From: an uncultured Bacteroides sp.
GTDB taxonomy: Bacteria; Bacteroidota; Bacteroidia; Chitinophagales; Chitinophagaceae
Length of the DNA: 61,333 nucleotides
Direction of reading: 5' to 3'
NCBI GenBank assembly: GCA_902168085.1
Contig: CABHOP010000093.1
Span: 1 to 61,333, forward strand
A program made the position numbers and the translations under genes. This document shows, one piece after another, positions 54,962 through 61,333 of the stretch (position 1 is the first letter of the stretch; each line of letters starts with the position of its first letter). The notes under the pieces are model-generated. The model was not told the origin of the DNA and did no database searches. It saw nothing but the letters and a program-made list of their open reading frames with translations.

Positions 54962-57259
54962 ATGAAAGAAAGGATCATCGCAGCATTTTTTTTGCTGCTT
55001 TCATTGCCGTTGCATGCCCAGAATATAACCATCAGCGGGTATGTTACCGAGAAGAAAAGCGGTGAGCGCCTTATTGGTGCCACAGTTTACATACCCGAAA
55101 AAGGCATAGGCACTACTACAAATGCATATGGCTTCTACTCACTTACATTCGTTGCCGACAATTTTAACCTGCATGCATCCTATGTAGGCTATATACCTTT
55201 CCATTCGGCTCTTACAGCAAAAGAGAACATGTCTGTAAACATAGAAATGGAGACTGTGAAGGACATGAAAGAGGTAGTAGTAACAGGTAAAAAAGACGCT
55301 ATACACGAGCGTACTCAAATGAGTGCTATCGACCTGCCCATCCAAACCATCAAATCACTACCGGCATTTCTTGGAGAAGTGGACGTGATGAAAGCCATTC
55401 AATTATTACCGGGCGTGCAGGCAGGCAATGAAGGGTCTTCCGGTATATATGTGCGTGGCGGCGGCCCCGACCAAAACCTGATATTGCTGGATGGGGTGCC
55501 TGTTTATAATGCCAGCCACCTGTTCGGCTTTTTCAGTGTGTTTAATGCCGATGCTATACGCAGTGTAGAGTTGGTAAAAGGCGGTTTCCCTGCCAGGTAT
55601 GGCGGGCGTTTATCTTCCGTGGTAGACATCAATATGAAAGAGGGTAATAAAAACAAGTTGCACGGCGAAGGCGGTATAGGTCTTATTGCATCTCGCCTTA
55701 CCCTTGAAGGGCCTATACAAAAAGGGAAATCATCATTCATGATATCGGGCAGGCGCACGTATTATGATATTCTTGCCAAGCCGTTCATTAAAGGCAATGT
55801 GAAGGGTGGATATTATTTCTACGACCTGAATGGTAAGGTGAATTTTAAGCTGGGCAATAAAGACCACCTATACATCAGTGGTTATTTTGGTAATGATAAA
55901 TTTTATGCTAAGCAAAAACAAAACCTGGCAGAAGGCATTAACTCATCCTTTAACACTAACCTGAAATGGGGTAATGTAACAGCCGTTAGCCGCTGGAATC
56001 ACCAGTTCAACAGTAAGCTCTTTGGAAACCTCACTGCATATTACAGCCAGTACAACTTTCTTATTTCATCTCAAACAAAAAGCACCTTTGGCGTTGGCAA
56101 TGAAGAATACCTGTTGAAGTACACTTCCGGCATTGATGACAAAGCGGTGAAATATGATTTTGATTACATCCCCCATCCCAATCACTATATAAAGACTGGG
56201 GTAGGGTACGTGTATCACACTTACAAACCGGGCGCACAGCAAACTAAGATAGAAGGCCTCGGCATGAAGCAGGATACAACCATTGCTACCAAGAACATTA
56301 ATGCAGGAGAAATTGATGCTTATATAGAAGACGATATTAAAATATCGAATGCACTGAAAGCAAACATTGGTGTACACTGGACAGGTTTTAATGTACAAAA
56401 CAAGTTTTACCATGCCATACAGCCCAGGCTTGCATTGCGCTACCTGATAAGTGATAAACTAAGCGCTAAAGCATCTTTTGTACAGATGAATCAATTCATA
56501 CACTTGCTCACCAATTCATCTATTGGGTTGCCAACGGACCTGTGGGTGCCGGCTACGGCAAGTATACCGGTTCAGAAATCTTACCAGGGTGCAGCCGGTC
56601 TCGCTTACACCCATGCTACAGGTATGGAGGTAAGTGTAGAAGGCTATTATAAAACAATGGACAATGTGCTGGAATATAAAGAAGGCGCCAGCTTTTTCAA
56701 TACCAGCAGCAATTGGGAAGACAAGGTAGAAATAGGCAAAGGCAAAAGCTACGGTGCAGAACTATTTGTGCAAAAGAAGAAAGGACGTTTCACAGGTATG
56801 ATGGGTTATACCCTTTCATGGTCGAAGCGCCAGTTTGATAACCTGAATAACGGTAAAGAATTTCCATACAGGTATGACAGAAGGCACGACTTTAAAATAG
56901 CCGGTATATATGAACTGGCTAAGAACATAGAAGTGAGTGCGGAATGGATATATGGTACTGGCAACGCTATCACTTTACCCATAGGGTATTATAACGGGCC
57001 GGATGGTAATACTGTACAGGTATTTGGAGAAAGGAACGGCTACCGCATGCCATCCTATCACCGTGCGGATGTAAGTATCAAGTTTTCTAAACAGCGTAAA
57101 AATTGGGAGCGTGCCTGGGTTATCAGTGCTTATAATGTATATAACAGGTATAATCCATTCTATATCTACAGCACAACAAACAATCAAGGCAATGCTGTAT
57201 TTAAACAGATGAGCCTGTTTCCTATCATACCGTCCATCAGTTATCAGTTCAAGTTTTAA
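54962..57259 (+). CDS. TonB-dependent receptor without STN domain (receptor 2)
   Basis: 765 aa. Signal peptide to LHAQ (about 20), CarboxypepD_reg-like domain (about 22-105; GATVYIPEKGIGTTTNAYGFYSLTF), a plug (about 115-235; VRGGGPDQNLILLDGVPVYN and GGFPARYGGRLSSVVD) and a barrel ending in ISYQFKF. It is a clear paralog of receptor 1 across regulatory, plug and barrel parts, lacking only the STN domain, so it transports but should not signal by itself. It is preceded by ECF-like site 2 and followed by a DUF4249 gene. Confidence 0.92.
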   Translation: MKERIIAAFFLLLSLPLHAQNITISGYVTEKKSGERLIGATVYIPEKGIGTTTNAYGFYSLTFVADNFNLHASYVGYIPFHSALTAKENMSVNIEMETVKDMKEVVVTGKKDAIHERTQMSAIDLPIQTIKSLPAFLGEVDVMKAIQLLPGVQAGNEGSSGIYVRGGGPDQNLILLDGVPVYNASHLFGFFSVFNADAIRSVELVKGGFPARYGGRLSSVVDINMKEGNKNKLHGEGGIGLIASRLTLEGPIQKGKSSFMISGRRTYYDILAKPFIKGNVKGGYYFYDLNGKVNFKLGNKDHLYISGYFGNDKFYAKQKQNLAEGINSSFNTNLKWGNVTAVSRWNHQFNSKLFGNLTAYYSQYNFLISSQTKSTFGVGNEEYLLKYTSGIDDKAVKYDFDYIPHPNHYIKTGVGYVYHTYKPGAQQTKIEGLGMKQDTTIATKNINAGEIDAYIEDDIKISNALKANIGVHWTGFNVQNKFYHAIQPRLALRYLISDKLSAKASFVQMNQFIHLLTNSSIGLPTDLWVPATASIPVQKSYQGAAGLAYTHATGMEVSVEGYYKTMDNVLEYKEGASFFNTSSNWEDKVEIGKGKSYGAELFVQKKKGRFTGMMGYTLSWSKRQFDNLNNGKEFPYRYDRRHDFKIAGIYELAKNIEVSAEWIYGTGNAITLPIGYYNGPDGNTVQVFGERNGYRMPSYHRADVSIKFSKQRKNWERAWVISAYNVYNRYNPFYIYSTTNNQGNAVFKQMSLFPIIPSISYQFKF

Positions 57260-57276
57260 TCCGTCAATCTACTACA

Positions 57277-58185
57277 ATGAAAAAGTCAGCATATATAACA
57301 CTTGCAAGCGCGCTTGCTATATTTTCTTCCTGCGAGAAAGAGATCAATGTAAAAGTGCCGGAATACAAACCCGCATTGGTAATAAACAGCAGCACAGAAG
57401 CAGAAGATACAATCAGGGTGATGGTAGGTAAATCAATAAGTATTCTGAAGTATAACAGGAACCATGATCTGAACATAACGGACGCGAAGGTTATATTATA
57501 CAAAGACCAGGTAGCTATCGATACACTGAAATATGATGCATGGGCCGGCATCTATAACTCTAAAACAGTTGCTAAAACAGGCAGCCTGTATTCTATCAAA
57601 GTATCGTCAAACGGTTTTGATGATGCCAGTGCTATCACCACAGTGCCATCTATAGTACCTATCGTATCAATAATTCGTCAATCGAAATCAAGAGTTGACA
57701 TTGATGGCATACCGCAGGATGAACTGAAAATAAGCTTTGATGACCCTGCAACCACAGGTGATTACTACATTGTATCCATTGTAAAGGTATCTAAGGATAA
57801 TGGCCTGACTGAGTTTACCAGTTGCATTAACACAACAGATGCCAGTGTAGAAAGCATATATAACGAGAGTATAGATCAAAACACATGCTTATCGGGAAAT
57901 GCTATATTCTTTAGGGATGAGCTTTTTAATGGAGCAAGAAAAGAATTACGCCTTTTTGTGAATAGCCAATTTCTTGAACCATTTATAATGAACGGAGATA
58001 CCGTAAGAACACAAGTGATTTTAAAGCATGTAACGGAGGATTATTTCAAGTTTCAGAAAACCTACATGTTCGCATCTGAAAATGTCGACAACCCGTTCTC
58101 GGAACCTACGAATGTGTATACAAACGTAAAGAATGGATATGGGCTGTTTAGCACATTAAGCTATTATGTTGAAGAGATAAAATAA
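57277..58185 (+). CDS. DUF4249 lipoprotein 2
   Basis: 302 aa with a lipoprotein signal peptide ending in AIFSSC, then KEINVKVPEYKPALVINSST and a chain of beta-strand segments in the DUF4249 pattern, ending in GYGLFSTLSYYVEEIK. It is the partner lipoprotein of receptor 2, starting 17 bp after it. Moderately similar to lipoprotein 1 in layout (C-terminal RIKSVSEPYFRFLKAYEVYE versus LKHVTEDYFKFQKTYMFAS). Confidence 0.85.
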   Translation: MKKSAYITLASALAIFSSCEKEINVKVPEYKPALVINSSTEAEDTIRVMVGKSISILKYNRNHDLNITDAKVILYKDQVAIDTLKYDAWAGIYNSKTVAKTGSLYSIKVSSNGFDDASAITTVPSIVPIVSIIRQSKSRVDIDGIPQDELKISFDDPATTGDYYIVSIVKVSKDNGLTEFTSCINTTDASVESIYNESIDQNTCLSGNAIFFRDELFNGARKELRLFVNSQFLEPFIMNGDTVRTQVILKHVTEDYFKFQKTYMFASENVDNPFSEPTNVYTNVKNGYGLFSTLSYYVEEIK

Positions 58186-58199
58186 CTTATAAATATAGT

Positions 58200-58237
58200 A
58201 AGTAAAATAGCCGCAGGTATCTGCGGCTATTTTACTT
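58200..58237 (+). terminator. terminator of the ECF/TonB receptor locus
   Basis: AAGTAAAATAGCCGCAG and CTGCGGCTATTTTACTT, a 17-bp stem with a four-base loop, after the second DUF4249 gene. Confidence 0.9.
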
Positions 58238-58376
58238 GCCGGTCAATCGTTTTGCCTTGCAGTAGTTTGGTATCAAATAGCTATGGAATGATTAGGGTAA
58301 AAGCGGTTGGTGCCAACATGCACTAATGTTCCATAAGAAATATCACGACTTAGTATCTTATTAGGAATCAAAAAGT

Positions 58377-58402
58377 AAAGCCCGCTACCAGAGCGGGCTT
58401 TT
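58377..58402 (-). terminator. terminator of tRNA-Asp
   Basis: AAAGCCCGCT/AGCGGGCTTT stem with a five-base loop, just downstream of the tRNA on the minus strand. Confidence 0.75.
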
Positions 58403-58414
58403 AGTCATATTTTG

Positions 58415-58488
58415 CGGACCGGACGGGACTCGAACCCGCGACCTCCGCCGTGACAGGGCGGCATTCTAACCAACTGAACTACCGGTCC
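58415..58488 (-). tRNA. tRNA-Asp (GTC)
   Basis: 74 nt on the minus strand. The acceptor stem GGACCGG pairs with CCGGTCC, with a G discriminator; the anticodon is GTC in a CTGTCAC loop; the T loop is GGTTCGAGTCC. The 3' CCA is not encoded and must be added. It is between two terminators and has its own promoter. Confidence 0.97.
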
Positions 58489-58504
58489 GTAGTTGATTGG
58501 GATG

Positions 58505-58512
58505 CAAAGATA
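58505..58512 (-). promoter_or_regulatory. -7 element of tRNA-Asp
   Basis: TATCTTTG on the minus strand, 16 bp upstream of the mature 5' end. Confidence 0.65.
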
Positions 58513-58562
58513 AGAGCATTTTTTTCAATTATGCAAATCTTCTTTTAAAAATTTCAAAGACG

Positions 58563-58570
58563 TACTTTTG
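58563..58570 (+). promoter_or_regulatory. -7 element of accA
   Basis: TACTTTTG, 17 bp before the accA ATG. Confidence 0.6.
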
Positions 58571-58587
58571 TATCCTAATTTCAAGAT

Positions 58588-59547
58588 ATGCAGTTCCTGG
58601 ATTTCGAAAAGCCGTTAGAAGATTTGTACGCGCAAATGAACAAGCTGAAAGAGATGGCGGCTAAAAATAATGTAGATGTTACCGGCAGCATACGCGAGCT
58701 GGAAACGTCTATTGAAAATACAAGAGCTAAATTGTATGAGAACCTTACGCCTTGGCAACGTGTGCAATTGAGCCGCCACCCCGAGCGTCCGTACACCTTG
58801 TATTATATCGAAAAGATATTTCAAAACTTTACGGAACTGTATGGCGACCGCCAGGTAAAAGACGATAAAGCAATGGTAGGTGGTATGGCCGAGCTGAATG
58901 GCATGCCGGTAATGGTAATGGGCCAGCAGAAAGGTATCAATACCAAGATGCGCCAGATGCGCAACTTTGGTATGGCCAACCCGGAAGGCTACCGTAAGGC
59001 ACTGCGCCTGATGAAGATGGCGGAGAAATTTAACCGCCCGATAGTTACCTTGATAGATACCCCCGGTGCATACCCCGGCCTGGAAGCTGAAGAGCGCGGA
59101 CAGGGCGAGGCCATTGCCCGCAACTTGTTTGAGATGGTGAACCTGAAAGTGCCGGTTATCTGCATCATCATAGGGGAAGGTGCATCAGGTGGTGCATTGG
59201 GCATAGGTATCGGCGATAAAGTAGTGATGCTGGAAAATACATGGTACACGGTAATCTCTCCGGAATCCTGCTCATCCATCCTGTGGCGCAGCTGGAATTA
59301 TAAAGAAAAAGCTGCCGAGCAACTGAAGCTTACCTCTGAAGATATGAGTGGCTTTGGGCTGGTAGATGATGTGATAGCTGAACCACTGGGTGGCGCACAT
59401 GCAGCCCCTGAAGAAATGGCGGAAAGCATCAAGAACTACCTGCTGGAAACCCTGCCGGCACTGCAAACGCTTACACCGGAACAACGTATAGAACAGCGTA
59501 TAGAGAAGTTCTCTAAAATGGGCTTTTACGACGAAGTATCTGAATAA
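58588..59547 (+). CDS. accA: acetyl-CoA carboxylase carboxyltransferase subunit alpha
   Basis: 319 aa. With AccD it moves the carboxyl group from carboxybiotin to acetyl-CoA, the first committed step of fatty acid synthesis. The N-terminal helix ([17 protein letters not shown]) and core motifs ([46 protein letters not shown] and [18 protein letters not shown]) are all conserved. It is followed by dapA 35 bp on, so a two-gene unit is likely. Confidence 0.96.
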   Translation: MQFLDFEKPLEDLYAQMNKLKEMAAKNNVDVTGSIRELETSIENTRAKLYENLTPWQRVQLSRHPERPYTLYYIEKIFQNFTELYGDRQVKDDKAMVGGMAELNGMPVMVMGQQKGINTKMRQMRNFGMANPEGYRKALRLMKMAEKFNRPIVTLIDTPGAYPGLEAEERGQGEAIARNLFEMVNLKVPVICIIIGEGASGGALGIGIGDKVVMLENTWYTVISPESCSSILWRSWNYKEKAAEQLKLTSEDMSGFGLVDDVIAEPLGGAHAAPEEMAESIKNYLLETLPALQTLTPEQRIEQRIEKFSKMGFYDEVSE

Positions 59548-59582
59548 TTTTTGATCATACATATTAATTCTTCTTTTTTAAA

Positions 59583-60461
59583 ATGAACCAATTTCGCGGT
59601 ACGGGTGTAGCACTGGTTACACCATTCTCGGGCGATGGCAGCATAGACTATGCATCGCTTGAAAAACTGATAGACCATGTGATAAACGGCGGTGTGAACT
59701 ACCTGGTAGCACTGGGTACCACAGCTGAAACCCCAACCCTTACTGCGAAGGAAAAGAAGGAAGTATTAACATATATAGTAGCCAGGTGCAATGGCCGTGT
59801 ACCAGTGGTATGCGGTATTGGCGGCAACAACACTGCCGAGGTTATCGAAAACCTGAACGAATACGACCTGAGTGGTGTAGCCGGAATCCTCAGCGTAGTG
59901 CCATACTACAATAAGCCTACGCAGGAAGGTATCTATCAGCACTTCAAAGCCATAGCGCAGGCTACCGACAAGCCTATTATATTATATAATGTACCGGGCC
60001 GTACAGTCACCAATATGCTGCCGGCTACTGCACTGAGGCTGGCTAATGAGTTTAAAAATGTGGTAGCCGTAAAAGAGGCCAGTGGCAATATGAGCCAGTG
60101 CATGGACCTGGTAGCAGGTAAACCTTCACACTTTGCTGTGCTGTCGGGTGATGATGACCTGGTGTTGCCGCAGGTAGCTATAGGTATGGAAGGCGTTATA
60201 TCTGTAGCTGCCAATTGCTATACCAAAGACTTTACCACTATGGTAAATGAAGCACTGGCCGGTAACTATACAACCGCTCAAAAGCTGCATTACAAACTGT
60301 TGGAAGGCATCCGCCTGCTGTTTGCAGATGGTAACCCTGCGGGTGTGAAGTTTGTACTGAGCGAAATGGGCATCTGTGCTAACAACCTGCGTTTGCCATT
60401 GGTACCCGCTACTGCTGATACCATGCAGAAGACCAAGGCCTATATGGCATCAAACAAATAA
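59583..60461 (+). CDS. dapA: 4-hydroxy-tetrahydrodipicolinate synthase
   Basis: 292 aa TIM-barrel enzyme that condenses pyruvate with aspartate semialdehyde in lysine and diaminopimelate synthesis. The Schiff-base Lys164 is in VAVKEASGN, Tyr135 in LYNVPGR, and GTTAETPTL at about 45-53 is the pyruvate loop. Length is normal. A possible hairpin (60490-60512, TAACCG/CGGTTA) follows before the next promoter. Confidence 0.96.
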   Translation: MNQFRGTGVALVTPFSGDGSIDYASLEKLIDHVINGGVNYLVALGTTAETPTLTAKEKKEVLTYIVARCNGRVPVVCGIGGNNTAEVIENLNEYDLSGVAGILSVVPYYNKPTQEGIYQHFKAIAQATDKPIILYNVPGRTVTNMLPATALRLANEFKNVVAVKEASGNMSQCMDLVAGKPSHFAVLSGDDDLVLPQVAIGMEGVISVAANCYTKDFTTMVNEALAGNYTTAQKLHYKLLEGIRLLFADGNPAGVKFVLSEMGICANNLRLPLVPATADTMQKTKAYMASNK

Positions 60462-60489
60462 GCCTTTTCAGTTGTTATTACCTATAGCT

Positions 60490-60512
60490 TAACCGTTTAT
60501 ATAAGAGCGGTT
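60490..60512 (+). terminator. possible hairpin after dapA
   Basis: TAACCG and CGGTTA flank an 11-base AT-rich spacer between the dapA stop and the ahcY promoter. No T tract; may be a weak terminator or an operator. Confidence 0.35.
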
Positions 60513-60529
60513 ATTAATAGGTAATTGTG

Positions 60530-60537
60530 TACCTTTG
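60530..60537 (+). promoter_or_regulatory. -7 element of ahcY
   Basis: TACCTTTG, 36 bp before the ahcY ATG. Confidence 0.65.
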
Positions 60538-60573
60538 CGCTGCTAAAACGAAAACTTAGAAATACTGATAATT

Positions 60574-61333
60574 ATGAGTACTACAACACGCTCACAAATC
60601 GACTTCAAACTGCCTTATAAGGTAAAAGACATGAGCCTGGCAGAGTGGGGCCGTAAAGAAATAAAACTGGCTGAGGCGGAAATGCCGGGCCTGATGTCCA
60701 TCCGTGCTGAATATGGTGCACAGAAGCCACTGAAAGGCGCACGTATAGCGGGCTGCCTGCACATGACCATCCAGACTGCCGTGCTGATAGAAACACTGGT
60801 AGAACTGGGTGCTGAGGTAAAATGGAGCTCTTGCAACATCTTCTCTACACAAGACCATGCTGCTGCTGCTATAGCTGCTGCCGGTATAGGTGTATATGCC
60901 TGGAAAGGCCAGACACAGGCAGAAGCTGACTGGTGCATCGAGCAAACACTGTTTTTTGGTAGCGAAGACCGCCCGCTGAATATGATACTGGATGATGGTG
61001 GCGACCTGACCAACATGGTGTTTGACAACTATACAGAACTGGTGCAACACATAAAAGGCCTGAGCGAAGAAACCACTACAGGTGTACACCGCCTGTACGA
61101 GCGTATGCAGAAAGGTACATTGCCAATACCAGCCATCAACGTGAATGACTCTGTTACTAAGTCAAAATTCGATAACAAGTACGGTTGCAAAGAATCCCTG
61201 GTTGATTCTATACGCCGCGCTACCGATGTAATGATGGCCGGTAAAGTAGCCGTTGTTGGTGGTTACGGTGATGTGGGTAAAGGCTCTGCAGAATCACTGC
61301 GTGGTGCCGGTGCCCGTGTTATCGTTACGGAGA
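60574..61333 (+). CDS. ahcY: adenosylhomocysteinase, N-terminal part
   Basis: The first 253 codons, cut by the right edge of the window. It splits S-adenosylhomocysteine to adenosine and homocysteine in the methyl cycle. [66 protein letters not shown], and [21 protein letters not shown] are all signature stretches (quoted in short pieces), and the NAD-binding GGYGDVGKG is at about residues 228-236. It has its own promoter with a 36-bp leader region. Confidence 0.96.
   Translation, partial: MSTTTRSQIDFKLPYKVKDMSLAEWGRKEIKLAEAEMPGLMSIRAEYGAQKPLKGARIAGCLHMTIQTAVLIETLVELGAEVKWSSCNIFSTQDHAAAAIAAAGIGVYAWKGQTQAEADWCIEQTLFFGSEDRPLNMILDDGGDLTNMVFDNYTELVQHIKGLSEETTTGVHRLYERMQKGTLPIPAINVNDSVTKSKFDNKYGCKESLVDSIRRATDVMMAGKVAVVGGYGDVGKGSAESLRGAGARVIVTE

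Noticed and set aside
53950-58185. SusD-like proteins in the receptor locus
   Set aside because: The lipoproteins fit DUF4249 (beta-rich, no TPR helices) rather than SusD.

Overview
The window (about 61 kb, moderate GC) comes from a Bacteroidota chromosome, most likely a Chitinophagaceae-like member of the Sphingobacteriia/Chitinophagia. The signs are: many genes preceded by the Bacteroidota -7 promoter element TAnnTTTG; type IX secretion (T9SS) C-terminal sorting domains; TonB-dependent receptors with an ECF sigma/FecR pair; DUF4249 and Omp28 lipoproteins; and common TTG/GTG starts. No phage, transposon, integron, CRISPR array or rRNA operon is visible. Most of the window is core chromosome with two accessory surface-protein islands.

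Layout. 1-4.2 kb: end of an FtsX-type permease, a GNAT/FemAB-like transferase, a SIMPL protein, then grpE-dnaJ. 4.2-12.2 kb: an acyltransferase; rpsF-rpsR-rplI behind a structured leader; panD-flippase-rfaE2; ppk1-ppx (polyphosphate synthesis and hydrolysis); a repeat-bearing lipoprotein. 12.2-14.4 kb: an EGF-like lipoprotein and a TPR protein. 14.6-27.0 kb: two tandem giant paralogs (1920 and 1987 aa) with beta-helix modules, Ig/PKD-like domains and T9SS signals. 27-32 kb (minus strand): lspA-zapA, a probable heme-type TonB receptor with an unknown small membrane protein, and an Omp28 lipoprotein. 32-41 kb: rbfA-permease, argS, rpsO-pnp, a DUF3817 protein, groS-groL. 41-49.7 kb: peroxiredoxin, two T9SS cargo proteins (PCMD-like and PNGase F-like), a two-component system, cinA-like, a frameshifted inorganic pyrophosphatase, a Fpg/Nei glycosylase and a DUF72 protein. 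49.8-58.2 kb: an ECF sigma/FecR surface-signalling locus with two TonB receptor + DUF4249 pairs. 58.2-61.3 kb: tRNA-Asp, accA, dapA and the first part of ahcY.

Most notable. (1) The ECF locus carries the same bipartite motif, ATAGGGGTT-N12-TGCGTTWTA, before fecR and before the second receptor, with identical spacing; it is a strong candidate for the promoter read by the encoded sigma factor. (2) The giant paralogs contain internally duplicated modules, including a recurrent ~150-aa domain with a VRQYSG/PP signature that I cannot name, and the first gene is preceded by three direct repeats at two-helical-turn spacing. (3) The pyrophosphatase gene is broken by a one-base deletion in a T run. 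(4) Several mRNAs look leaderless or nearly so.
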